From contig CAAECF010000073.1 in the NCBI GenBank assembly GCA_900754275.1, positions 1 through 40,123 of the forward strand: a DNA stretch of 40,123 bases. Reading direction: 5' to 3'. Source of the DNA: an uncultured Collinsella sp. (GTDB lineage: Bacteria; Actinomycetota; Coriobacteriia; Coriobacteriales; Coriobacteriaceae). Each line of letters opens with the position of its first letter. Position 1 is the first letter of the stretch. The position numbers and the translations under genes were made by a program. The notes beneath the pieces were generated by a model. That model did not search any database. It was not told the DNA's origin and worked only from the letters and a program-made list of their open reading frames with translations. Shown one piece after another: positions 15,218 to 23,351 of this stretch.

Positions 15218-16432
15218 ATGGCCGATAAGATCCAGTGGGCGGGCAACACGATGCCCAAGAGCGATGACAAGCACTTGGGAATCATGAGCCTCGACCACGT
15301 GAAGAAGGCCCGTGCCTTCCACCAGTCGTTCCCTCAATATACCGTCACTCCGCTTGCCCGCCTGGACGGCCAGGCCGCGCGTCTGGGCCTGTCCAACCTA
15401 TGCGTTAAGGACGAGAGCTATCGCTTTGGCCTCAACGCCTTTAAGGTCCTGGGCGGCTCGTTTGCCATGGCCAACTATATTGCCGACGAGACCGGCAAGG
15501 ACGTTGCCGAGTGCACCTTCGATTACCTGACTTCCGATCAGCTTGCCAAGGACTTTGGCCAGGCCACCTTCTTTACCGCCACCGACGGCAACCATGGCCG
15601 CGGCGTGGCATGGGCTGCCAACAAGCTGGGCCAGAAAGCCGTCGTGCACATGCCCAAGGGTTCTACCAAGCCCCGCTTCGATAACATCGCCGCCGAGGGC
15701 GCCACGGTGACCATCGAAGAGGTCAACTACGACGAGTGCGTGCGCATGGCCGCCGCCGAGGCTGACGCCTGCGAGCGCGGCGTCATCGTTCAGGACACCG
15801 CCTGGGAGGGCTACGAGAAGATCCCGTCTTGGATCATGGAGGGCTACGGCACCATGGCTTCCGAGGCTGCAGAGCAGTTGCGCGAGATGGCCATCAACCG
15901 CCCGACGCACGTCTTTGTCCAGGCTGGCGTGGGCTCGCTGGCCGGCGCCGTGGTGGGCTACTTCACCAACCTGTATCCCGATAACCCGCCCACCTTCGTC
16001 GTGGTCGAGTGCGCGCCTGCCGCCTGCCTGTACAAGGGCGCTGCCGCCGGCGACGGCGATCCGCGCATCGTGGACGGTGACATGCCCTCCATCATGGCCG
16101 GTCTGTGCTGCGGCGAGCCCAACATTCTGGGCTGGGATATCCTGCGCAACCACACCACCGCCTTCGTGTCCTGCCCCGACTGGGTCACCGCTCGCGGCAT
16201 GCGCACCCTGGGCGCTCCCGAGAAGGGCGACCCGCGCGTCATTTCCGGCGAGTCCGGCGCTGTGACCACCGGCCTGGTCGAGACCCTCATGCTCGATCCT
16301 GAGTACGCCGAGCTCAAAGAGCTCATCGGCCTGGATAAGACGAGCTCCGTGCTCTGCTTCTCCACGGAAGGTGACACCGATCCGGATCAGTACCGTCGCA
16401 TCGTCTGGGAGGGCGAGTATCCGACCTGCTAG
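15218..16432 (+). CDS. dpaL: Diaminopropionate ammonia-lyase
   Basis: PLP-dependent fold-type II enzyme that converts 2,3-diaminopropionate to pyruvate and ammonia (E. coli YgeX). The 404-aa length is typical. The PLP lysine is K76 in ESYRFGLNAFKVLGG, followed by ATDGNHGRGVAWAA and the glycine-rich cofactor phosphate loop GVGSLAGAV. The start has TTAAGGAG upstream. It heads a run with ygeY and ygeW, the same trio as in the E. coli yge region linked to anaerobic purine/urate catabolism. It is divergent from the DauR-like regulator and probably controlled by it. The physiological substrate in the purine pathway is not settled. Confidence 0.92.
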   Translation: MADKIQWAGNTMPKSDDKHLGIMSLDHVKKARAFHQSFPQYTVTPLARLDGQAARLGLSNLCVKDESYRFGLNAFKVLGGSFAMANYIADETGKDVAECTFDYLTSDQLAKDFGQATFFTATDGNHGRGVAWAANKLGQKAVVHMPKGSTKPRFDNIAAEGATVTIEEVNYDECVRMAAAEADACERGVIVQDTAWEGYEKIPSWIMEGYGTMASEAAEQLREMAINRPTHVFVQAGVGSLAGAVVGYFTNLYPDNPPTFVVVECAPAACLYKGAAAGDGDPRIVDGDMPSIMAGLCCGEPNILGWDILRNHTTAFVSCPDWVTARGMRTLGAPEKGDPRVISGESGAVTTGLVETLMLDPEYAELKELIGLDKTSSVLCFSTEGDTDPDQYRRIVWEGEYPTC

Positions 16433-16447
16433 CAGGCTGACCTGTCC

Positions 16448-16565
16448 GGAGGCAGCCGGAGGACTTTACTCCCTGCTCGGACAGTCCTGCTCGCACGGAG
16501 AGCACATTAAGTGCTCTCCGGCTCGTGCGGAACTCGCGACGGAGCAAAGTCCTCCGTCCGCCTCC
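16448..16565. other. Extended nested inverted repeat between dpaL and ygeY
   Basis: Outer arms CGGAGGACTTTACTCC and GGAGCAAAGTCCTCCG, flanked by GGAGGC and GCCTCC, enclose a second perfect stem GGAGAGCAC-attaa-GTGCTCTCC (16497-16519). In RNA this would form a long two-part structure. No T tract follows, so it could be a processing or attenuation element, or a degenerate repetitive element. No gene is seen between 16433 and 16669. Confidence 0.6.
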
Positions 16566-16669
16566 TACGTTTACTTGCTTGCCGGGTACTCGACCTCACG
16601 CTGCTTGGCACAAGTGATCTATCTGAAATATCTACCTGTAGGTAAACCCTTGTAGAAAGGTTGACTGTT

Positions 16670-18055
16670 ATGACTAAAGAACTCGATTTTGATGCCATCA
16701 AGGCTGCGGCTGAGTCCCATCGTGCTGATATGACGCGTTTTCTTCGCGCAATGATTAGCCACCCCTCTGAGTCTTGCGAGGAGGGTGAGGTTGTCGCTTG
16801 CATCAAGGCCGAGATGGAGAGCCTTGGCTATGACGAGGTCAAGGTCGACGGCCTGGGCAACGTCATGGGCTTTATGGGCGAGGGCGACAAGATCATCGCC
16901 ATCGACTCCCACATCGACACCGTCGGTATCGGCAACATCGAGAACTGGGACGCCGATCCCTATGAGGGCTACGAGACCGACGAGATCATCTACGGCCGCG
17001 GCGGCTCCGACCAGGAGGGTGGCATGGCTTCTGCTACCTACGCTGCCAAGATGATGAAGGACATGGGCCTCATCCCCGAGGGCTACAAGATCATGGTCGT
17101 CGGCACCGTCCAGGAAGAGGACTGCGACGGCATGTGCTGGCAGTACATCTACAACAAGGACGGCATTAAGCCCGAGTTCGTCATTTCCACCGAGCCCACC
17201 GACGGCGGCATCTATCGCGGTCACCGCGGCCGCATGGAGATCCGCGTCGACGTTCACGGCACCTCCTGCCACGGCTCCGCTCCCGACCGCGGCGACAACG
17301 CCATCTACAAGATGGCCGACATCATCGCCGACGTCCGCGCCCTCAACAACAACGGCTGTGACGAGTCGACCGACATCAAGGGCCTCGTCAAGATGCTCGA
17401 CCCCAAGTACAACCCCGAGCACTTCGAGGATGCCCGCTTCCTGGGCCGCGGCACCTGCACCGTCAGCCAGATCTTCTACACCAGCCCCAGCCGCTGCGCT
17501 GTCGCTGACTCCTGCGCCATCTCCATCGACCGTCGCATGACCGCCGGTGAGACCTGGGAGTCCTGCCTGGACGAGATCCGTAACCTGCCGGCCGCCAAGA
17601 AGTACGGCGACGACGTGAAGGTCTCCATGTACATGTACGACCGTCCGTCCTGGACCGGCGAGGTCTACGAGACCGAGGCTTACTTCCCCACGTGGATCAA
17701 CAAGGAGACCGCTCCGCACGTCAAGGCCCTCGTCGACGCCCACAAGGCCATGTTCGGTGACGAGCGCATCGGCTGCGAGCCCAGCATGGACAAGCGCACC
17801 GGTCGCCCGCTGTGCGACAAGTGGACCTTCTCCACGAACTGCGTTTCCATCCAGGGCCGCTATGGCATCCCCTGCGTCGGCTTCGGCCCGGGTGCCGAGT
17901 CTCAGGCTCACGCTCCCAACGAGGTCACCTACAAGGACGACCTGGTCACCGCTGCCGCCATGTATGTGGCTGCCCTGAACCTCTACGATCCGAGCCAGGC
18001 CGATGGCGACGCCACCGTGTTCCGCGCCGGTCTGACCAACAACAAGATCGATTAG
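16670..18055 (+). CDS. ygeY: YgeY family selenium-metabolism-linked hydrolase (M20 peptidase family)
   Basis: A 461-aa zinc-type amidohydrolase of the M20/ArgE-DapE family. Metal-binding motifs are visible: DSHIDTVG, GRGGSDQEGG, TVQEEDCDG with the catalytic and bridging Glu pair, and a C-terminal HAPNE. The ATG at 16670 follows GAAAGG at 16655-16660. The family is known from its constant association with selenium-dependent molybdenum hydroxylases and with ygeW/ygeX, and probably deacylates or hydrolyses an intermediate of purine breakdown. The substrate is not established. It is separated from dpaL by about 240 nt containing a large inverted repeat, but is probably co-regulated. Confidence 0.9.
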   Translation: MTKELDFDAIKAAAESHRADMTRFLRAMISHPSESCEEGEVVACIKAEMESLGYDEVKVDGLGNVMGFMGEGDKIIAIDSHIDTVGIGNIENWDADPYEGYETDEIIYGRGGSDQEGGMASATYAAKMMKDMGLIPEGYKIMVVGTVQEEDCDGMCWQYIYNKDGIKPEFVISTEPTDGGIYRGHRGRMEIRVDVHGTSCHGSAPDRGDNAIYKMADIIADVRALNNNGCDESTDIKGLVKMLDPKYNPEHFEDARFLGRGTCTVSQIFYTSPSRCAVADSCAISIDRRMTAGETWESCLDEIRNLPAAKKYGDDVKVSMYMYDRPSWTGEVYETEAYFPTWINKETAPHVKALVDAHKAMFGDERIGCEPSMDKRTGRPLCDKWTFSTNCVSIQGRYGIPCVGFGPGAESQAHAPNEVTYKDDLVTAAAMYVAALNLYDPSQADGDATVFRAGLTNNKID

Positions 18056-18077
18056 TCCCATTCCTCGATCTTGTTGA

Positions 18078-18102
18078 GCCGGGGACAGCTCGTGTCCCCG
18101 GC
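18078..18102 (+). other. Perfect 10-bp hairpin after ygeY
   Basis: GCCGGGGACA (18078-18087), loop GCTCG, TGTCCCCGGC (18093-18102). It is a stable stem-loop 22 nt after the ygeY stop, without a T tract. It may act as a 3'-end stabiliser or a weak terminator before ygeW, which has about 155 nt of further leader. Confidence 0.55.
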
Positions 18103-18256
18103 ACCCCCTGTTGACTTGGGGCCCGCGGTCGTTATCTCCCATGCTTCCTCAACGGTAGCGGGTCCTCGTCATAGTGCTCTGCATGTTCTAGCCGCACGCG
18201 CATGCCGGAGCACATCTACTCATTGCAATCGTTTCATCGTTGGAAAGGATATTTAC

Positions 18257-19459
18257 ATGGACGCCAAGTTTACCGAGCTCGTCGAGCAGCTGAACGGCCT
18301 CGATTTTAAGGGCATGTACGGCAGCGACTTCCTGCACACCTGGGATAAGACCACCGATGAGCTCAAGGCGCTCTACATCGTCGCCGACGCCCTGCGCGAG
18401 CTGCGCGAGAACAACGTTTCGTCCAAGATCTTCGATTCGGGTCTGGCCGTCTCCCTGTTCCGTGACAACTCCACCCGTACGCGCTTCTCCTTCTCTAAGG
18501 CAGCCAACCTGCTCGGTCTTGAGCTGCAGGACCTGGACGAGAAGAAGTCCCAGATTGCTCACGGCGAGACCGTCCGCGAGACCGCTACCATGATCTCCTT
18601 CATGGCCGACGTCATCGGCATCCGCGACGACATGTACATCGGCAAGGGCGACGCCTACATGGCCGAGGTCTCCGAGTCTGTCCAGCAGGCCTACGAGGAC
18701 GGCGTTCTGGATCACCGTCCCACGCTCATCTCCCTGCAGTCCGACTCCGATCACCCCACGCAGTCCTCTGCCGACATGCTCTACCTCATCAACGAGTTTG
18801 GCGGTCTTGAGAACCTCAAGGGCAAAAAGGTTGCCGTCACCTGGGCCTACTCGCCCTCTTACGGCAAGCCGCTGTCCTGCCCGCAGTCGCTGATCAGCCT
18901 GCTGCCCCGTTTTGGCATGGACGTCACCTTGGCCCACCCCGAGGGCTACGACCTCATGCCCGAGGTCGTCGAGCGCGCCAAGGGTTATGCCGCCGAGTCC
19001 GGCACCACCTTTAAGCAGGTCAACACCATGGCCGAGGCCTTCGAGGGCGCCGACATCGTGATCCCGAAGAGCTGGGCTCCGTTTGCCGCCATGGAGAAGC
19101 GCACCAACCTGTACGCCGAGGGCGACGACGCCGGCATCGCTGCACTCGAGAAGGAGCTGCTCGCTCAGAACGCCACGCATCAGGATTGGTGCTCCACGAC
19201 CGAGCTCATGGAGAAGACCGCCAACGGCCAGGACACCATCTTTATGCATCCGCTGCCCGCCGACATCTCCGGTGTCTCTTGCGAGCACGGCGAGGTCAAC
19301 GCCGACGTCTTCGACATGCACCGCGTGGGCATGTACAAGGAGGCCAGCTACAAGCCGTACGCCATCGCAGCCATGATGTTCCTGCAGAAGGTTGCCGATC
19401 CCGCCGCTACCCTCAAGGCCCTCGACGAGCGCAACACCGCCCGTTGGTTCCAGGCCTAA
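18257..19459 (+). CDS. ygeW: Knotted carbamoyltransferase YgeW
   Basis: A 400-aa member of the aspartate/ornithine transcarbamylase superfamily. The carbamoyl-phosphate loop is seen in FRDNSTRTRFSFSKAA, with HPTQSSADM and MHPLPADISG further on. The extended, knotted YgeW branch has an unassigned second substrate. The ATG at 18257 has GGAAAGGA upstream; in-frame codons further upstream lack a ribosome site. In anaerobic purine catabolism the enzyme is expected to run toward carbamoyl phosphate, for ATP recovery by a carbamate kinase; no such kinase gene is in this window. A strong terminator follows. Confidence 0.92.
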   Translation: MDAKFTELVEQLNGLDFKGMYGSDFLHTWDKTTDELKALYIVADALRELRENNVSSKIFDSGLAVSLFRDNSTRTRFSFSKAANLLGLELQDLDEKKSQIAHGETVRETATMISFMADVIGIRDDMYIGKGDAYMAEVSESVQQAYEDGVLDHRPTLISLQSDSDHPTQSSADMLYLINEFGGLENLKGKKVAVTWAYSPSYGKPLSCPQSLISLLPRFGMDVTLAHPEGYDLMPEVVERAKGYAAESGTTFKQVNTMAEAFEGADIVIPKSWAPFAAMEKRTNLYAEGDDAGIAALEKELLAQNATHQDWCSTTELMEKTANGQDTIFMHPLPADISGVSCEHGEVNADVFDMHRVGMYKEASYKPYAIAAMMFLQKVADPAATLKALDERNTARWFQA

Positions 19460-19482
19460 AGCTGGGTTGAGGTAAGCCATGT

Positions 19483-19521
19483 AAAGGGGGCGCTCTGCCA
19501 ACCGGCGGGGTGCCCCTTTTT
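19483..19521 (+). terminator. Rho-independent terminator after ygeW
   Basis: AAAGGGGGC pairs with GCCCCTTTTT around a loop containing a smaller GCCAACCGGC element. The T run completes an intrinsic terminator about 25 nt after the stop codon. Confidence 0.7.
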
Positions 19522-19609
19522 GCATCGTGGGCGTGCGGGATAAGCGCTTTCGATGTAGATGCCCCGCGACGCGAGTTATGGGTACGATGGTTTCAGGGGA
19601 GGTATCGCC

Positions 19610-20224
19610 ATGAAACTTGGTTGCGTCATTATGGCTTCGGGCGAGGGCAAGCGATTTGGCTCTAACAAGATGCTCGCCGATATCTATGGCGAGCCGCTGA
19701 TTGCCCGGACCATTGATTCGGTTCCCCGGGGCTTTGACGTTGTGGTTTCGACGCGTTGGCCCGAGGTCGCCCAGATTTGCGAGGACAAGCATTGCCCGTG
19801 TGTGCAGCACGATGGCAAGCTGCGCAGCGAAAGCGTCCGTGCGGGCCTTTCGTGGGGAGTCGAACGCAACTGGAAAGGTTGCCTCTTTTTGCCGGGCGAC
19901 CAGCCGCTCGTGAGTTCAGATTCTTTTGAGGCTATGGTTCGTGCATTTGACGAGCGTGGCCGCAAGCATCCGGTGCGTCTTGCGTGCAACGGTGAGCCTT
20001 CGAGCCCGGTGCTCTTTCCGGCGGAACTGTTCGATGCACTTATGTGTCTTGAGGGTAAGGACGGCGGCGGTTCGATCCTCAAGGACCGTACCGACGTGGT
20101 GCTGGTCGAGGCGCGTGCCTACGAGCTGTGGGACGTCGATACCGTCAAGGGACAGCGACGCATAACGGAGCATATCGCCGCCTGCTCGTATTTTGATCGC
20201 GTGGCCAACTGCATCAATCAATAA
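19610..20224 (+). CDS. MocA/MobA-like molybdenum cofactor cytidylyltransferase
   Basis: A 204-aa NTP-transferase of the MobA/MocA (YgfJ) family that attaches CMP to molybdopterin for molybdenum hydroxylases. The N-terminal nucleotide-binding signature is MASGEGKRFGSNKML, followed by GDQPLVS. The ATG at 19610 has AGGGGAGG upstream. It lies 9 nt before hydA and in the same neighbourhood as yqeB, yqeC and xdhC, which supports a role in making the cofactor of the xanthine dehydrogenase at the window's left end. MocA (CTP) is preferred over MobA (GTP) from context; the residues deciding nucleotide choice were not examined. Confidence 0.8.
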   Translation: MKLGCVIMASGEGKRFGSNKMLADIYGEPLIARTIDSVPRGFDVVVSTRWPEVAQICEDKHCPCVQHDGKLRSESVRAGLSWGVERNWKGCLFLPGDQPLVSSDSFEAMVRAFDERGRKHPVRLACNGEPSSPVLFPAELFDALMCLEGKDGGGSILKDRTDVVLVEARAYELWDVDTVKGQRRITEHIAACSYFDRVANCINQ

Positions 20225-20233
20225 GGAGCAATT

Positions 20234-21601
20234 ATGATCATCATCAAAAACGGCGCACTCGTGACGCCCCAGGGGCTTCGCCGCGCCGATCTTGCCATGG
20301 ATGGCGATAAGATCGTGCGGATCGCCGCGGCGATTGAGCCGGCCGAGGGCGATACCGTCGAGGATGCCGCGGGCTGCTGGGTGTTTCCCGGCTTTATCGA
20401 CGGCCACACGCACATGCAGTGCTGGACCGGCATGGATTGGACAGCCGATAGCTTTGAGACCGGTACGCGTGCGGCTGCCTGCGGCGGCACGACGACTATT
20501 GTGGACTACGCGACAGCCGATCGCGGCGTGACCATGCCCGATGCCTTGGCCGAGTGGCATCGCCGCGCCGACGGAACCTGCACGGCTAACTACGCTTTTC
20601 ATATGGCACTCGCCGAGTGGAACGAGCGCAATCGCGCCGATCTTTCGGCCATGCGCGAGGCGGGCGTGTCGTCGTTTAAGACCTACTTTGCCTACGATCA
20701 TCTGCGCCTGGACGATGCCGAGACGCTCGAGGTGCTCGAGGAGCTCAAGCGCCTGGGCGGTATCCTGTGCGTGCATTGCGAGAACGGTACGCTGGTGAAT
20801 GAACTGCAGAAGCGCGTGTTTGAGCAGGGTATCCACGGGCCCGAGGGCCATGCGCTCAGCCGTCCGGACGTGTGCGAGGCCGAGGCAGTGAGCCGGCTGC
20901 TGTATCTGGCGCACTTGGCCGGGGATGCTCCGGTCAACGTGGTGCACCTTTCGACCAAGCTGGGGCTCGAGGCCATTCGCGCTGCCAAGGCGCGCGGGCA
21001 GAAGAATATTTATGTCGAGACCTGCCCTCAATATCTGATGCTCGACGACACCTGCTATCTGGAGCAGGGAGAGGACGGCTTCGCGGGTGCCAAGTATGTG
21101 ATGAGTCCGCCGCTGCGCCATGCCGGCGACCGTGCGGCCCTGCGCGAGGCGCTTGTGGCCGGCGAGATCGATACCATCGCCACCGACCACTGCAGCTTTA
21201 ATCTGCACGGGCAAAAGGACCGCGGGCGCGACGACTTCCGCGCGATTCCCAACGGCGGGCCCGGCGTGGAGCATCGTCCCGTCGCGATTGCCACGAGCTT
21301 TGAGGGACAGCTGGGCCCCGAGGACCTCTGCCGCCTGATGAGCGAGAACCCGGCGCGCGTGTTTGGCATGTACCCGCGCAAGGGCTGTCTTGCCGAGGGC
21401 TCCGATGCCGACGTGTGCGTGTGGGATCCCAAGGCGCGCTGGACGATCAGTGCCGCGACGCAGCATCAGGCTGTGGACTACACGCCGCTCGAGGGTTTTG
21501 AGGCACATGGCCGCGTCAAGGCCGTGTTTGTGAACGGCGTGCTGGCCGCGCGCGACGGCGAGCCCACCGGAGCCCAACCCGGTCGCTACGTCCCTCGCTA
21601 G
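20234..21601 (+). CDS. hydA: Dihydropyrimidinase / D-hydantoinase-like amidohydrolase
   Basis: A 455-aa cyclic amidohydrolase of the dihydropyrimidinase family (E. coli HydA/YgeZ type). Metal and active-site motifs are in order: GHTHMQ, SSFKTYFAYD with the lysine expected to be carbamylated, CVHCENG, VVHLS and ATDHCSFN, ending with the family's SDADVCVWDP strand. It opens hydantoin-like rings formed in purine or pyrimidine breakdown. The start lies 9 nt after the MocA-like gene with AAGGAG upstream, so the two are co-transcribed. It is convergent with yqeC, with a long palindromic repeat between them. Confidence 0.9.
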   Translation: MIIIKNGALVTPQGLRRADLAMDGDKIVRIAAAIEPAEGDTVEDAAGCWVFPGFIDGHTHMQCWTGMDWTADSFETGTRAAACGGTTTIVDYATADRGVTMPDALAEWHRRADGTCTANYAFHMALAEWNERNRADLSAMREAGVSSFKTYFAYDHLRLDDAETLEVLEELKRLGGILCVHCENGTLVNELQKRVFEQGIHGPEGHALSRPDVCEAEAVSRLLYLAHLAGDAPVNVVHLSTKLGLEAIRAAKARGQKNIYVETCPQYLMLDDTCYLEQGEDGFAGAKYVMSPPLRHAGDRAALREALVAGEIDTIATDHCSFNLHGQKDRGRDDFRAIPNGGPGVEHRPVAIATSFEGQLGPEDLCRLMSENPARVFGMYPRKGCLAEGSDADVCVWDPKARWTISAATQHQAVDYTPLEGFEAHGRVKAVFVNGVLAARDGEPTGAQPGRYVPR

Positions 21602-21621
21602 CAGCAAAGATGCCGTGTCCC

Positions 21622-21700
21622 CTCCTCAGTTGCGGTGAAATACGGACTGTTTGGCCGCCCGACGGCCGCAAACAGTCCGTATTTCACCGCAACTGAGGAG
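21622..21700. repeat. Long perfect inverted repeat, family B copy 1
   Basis: Arms 21622-21653 and 21669-21700 are perfect 32-bp reverse complements. The core AGTTGCGGTGAAATACGGAC is shared with the copy at 24413-24479. The 15-nt loop contains a further GCCG/CGGC pairing. It sits exactly between convergent hydA and yqeC, where it could serve as a bidirectional transcription stop, although no T tracts flank it. Confidence 0.85.
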
Positions 21701-21710
21701 ATGGGGCCGG

Positions 21711-22445
21711 CTACTTGAGGCTGCTGGCGACGACGGGGCGGTCGAGAGCTGCCTCGAAGCGGTCGGCCATCGTGGGGTCGCTGAGCGTGTCGACTTGGTT
21801 GAGCATGATGCGGGCATTGTTGAGGTTCAGCATCCGCAGCTCGGCATTGAGCACCTGGGCGACGCGCTCTGGGGTGGCAGTGTCGGTGAGCTCGCAGCCG
21901 CAACGCTCGCAAAAGAGCTCGGGGCGGTGGACAACCTCGGCGACGGGTTTGCCCAGTCCCGAGGCGCCGACGACCCAGACAACGTTTGCCGTGGCGGCGG
22001 GAATTACCGGCTCCCAGGCGGCATGCGCCTTGAGCGGGAGCCGCTTACTGCCGTCCGCCTCGGCCAGGACGTAGTCAAAGCGCTGCGCCAGCTGGTCGAG
22101 CGGCTCGGCAGGGGAGGAGAGCTTGCCCGTCTCCGGGTCCAAAATACCCGCCTGGCAGATACTTCCGCGGCTCATGCCAGCGCATGCCTCGCAGGTGCAG
22201 CCGGGAACATGCAGGGCCCCCGGCTTCCAAGGCGCGGCGTCCAGACGACGGCCCGACCCGTCCCATGGCACGCCGGCGACGGGGAACATATGCGTGGTGG
22301 TGCAGAGGAGCACGCGGTCGCCAGCGCGCATAAGCTCAAGGCCGAGCGTCTTTAGCAAGGTCGACTTGCCGCCGCTGCCGATAATCGCGGTAATGCCCGG
22401 CTCGATCCTGAGCGCCGAGGCAAGATTGCCGCTAACCGTTTCCAT
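21711..22445 (-). CDS. yqeC: Selenium cofactor biosynthesis protein YqeC
   Basis: A 244-aa P-loop protein of the YqeC family, linked to formation of the selenium-containing cofactor of molybdenum hydroxylases. The Walker A motif is GSGGKST (residues about 23-29). LCTTTHMF and YVLAEADGSKRLPLKAH follow, both characteristic of the family. The first cysteine cluster, CTCEACAGMSRGSIC, could bind metal. It is divergent from yqeB with about 100 nt between them, and only a weak GGTG ribosome site precedes the ATG. The biochemical step remains unknown. Confidence 0.88.
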   Translation of the reverse strand: METVSGNLASALRIEPGITAIIGSGGKSTLLKTLGLELMRAGDRVLLCTTTHMFPVAGVPWDGSGRRLDAAPWKPGALHVPGCTCEACAGMSRGSICQAGILDPETGKLSSPAEPLDQLAQRFDYVLAEADGSKRLPLKAHAAWEPVIPAATANVVWVVGASGLGKPVAEVVHRPELFCERCGCELTDTATPERVAQVLNAELRMLNLNNARIMLNQVDTLSDPTMADRFEAALDRPVVASSLK

Positions 22446-22458
22446 CTGTTCACCGCCG

Positions 22459-22464
22459 TATAAT
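22459..22464 (+). promoter_or_regulatory. Candidate promoter region between yqeC and yqeB
   Basis: A TATAAT box on the plus strand lies in the AT-rich gap (gtataatactgtgataataa) between the divergent genes. No clear -35 was found. ATAATA motifs in the same stretch may supply the minus-strand -10 for yqeC. Confidence 0.35.
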
Positions 22465-22547
22465 ACTGTGATAATAAATAATCATCAGAGTAGCGGTCGA
22501 ACCGCTTTTGCTCTGCTCAAACCGTAGCACAGGGAGGTGCCTCGGGA

Positions 22548-23342
22548 ATGCTCGTTTATGTTCGCGGCGCCGGCGATATCGCCACGGGCGTCGCCGCTCG
22601 CTTGGTGCGCGCCGGCGTGTCGGTCGTCATGGCCGATATCGCGGTCCCCACGTGCATCCGTCGCACAATCAGTTTTTGCGAGGCCATTCGCTTGGGCGAG
22701 GTCCAGGTCGAGGGCATTCGCGCCCGCTTGGCGCAGACGTCGGCCGAGGCGCTTGAGATTACCGAGGCGGGGGATGTCGCCGTGGTGGTGGACCCCCAGG
22801 CACAGATGCTCGACGAACTGAAGCCCGCGGCTGTGGTCGACGCGATTCTGGCCAAGCGCAATCTGGGTACCACGCGCGACATGGCTCCTGCCGTCATTGC
22901 AGTAGGGCCGGGCTTTACCGCGCCGGTTGATTGCGACGCCGTGGTCGAGACCATGCGCGGGCATTTCCTGGGCCGTGTCATTACCCAAGGTTCACCCCAG
23001 CCCAACACGGGCGTGCCGGGCATTATCGCTGGCTATGGCAAAGAGCGTGTTATCCACAGCCCCGCCGCCGGCGTGTTTCGGTCCGACCGCGCAATCGGCG
23101 ACATCGTGCGCGCCGGAGACGTGATTGGCTACGCGGGCGATACGCCCATGCGCACGCAGATCGATGGCTGTCTGCGCGGGCTTTTGGCGAACGGCGTGCA
23201 GGTGACCGAGGGCTTTAAATGCGCCGATGTCGATCCGCGCGGCGATGCCAGCTATATCAACTACATTTCGGACAAGGCGACGTCGGTCGGCGGCGGCGTG
23301 CTCGAGGCACTCGCTATGCTCACCGATATCTTTAGAGGATAG
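22548..23342 (+). CDS. yqeB: Selenium-dependent molybdenum cofactor biosynthesis protein YqeB
   Basis: A 264-aa protein of the YqeB/EF2563 family, a marker of selenium-dependent molybdenum hydroxylase systems. It has the N-terminal RGAGDIATGVAARLVRAG dinucleotide-fold motif, the VGPGFTAPVDCD block and the C-terminal DVDPRGD segment typical of the family. It probably acts in maturation or insertion of the Se-Mo cofactor, with xdhC 9 nt downstream. The two are likely a single transcript. Its enzymatic activity is not known. Confidence 0.9.
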   Translation: MLVYVRGAGDIATGVAARLVRAGVSVVMADIAVPTCIRRTISFCEAIRLGEVQVEGIRARLAQTSAEALEITEAGDVAVVVDPQAQMLDELKPAAVVDAILAKRNLGTTRDMAPAVIAVGPGFTAPVDCDAVVETMRGHFLGRVITQGSPQPNTGVPGIIAGYGKERVIHSPAAGVFRSDRAIGDIVRAGDVIGYAGDTPMRTQIDGCLRGLLANGVQVTEGFKCADVDPRGDASYINYISDKATSVGGGVLEALAMLTDIFRG

Positions 23343-23351
23343 AAGGCGGCA

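Noticed and set aside
16619..18142. Long minus-strand frame opposite ygeY, and similar frames opposite ygeW, rpsN-rplF, secY and rpoA
   Set aside because: They mirror well-identified GC-rich genes, have repetitive Val/Leu/Gly/His/Asp compositions typical of antisense frames, and lack ribosome sites.
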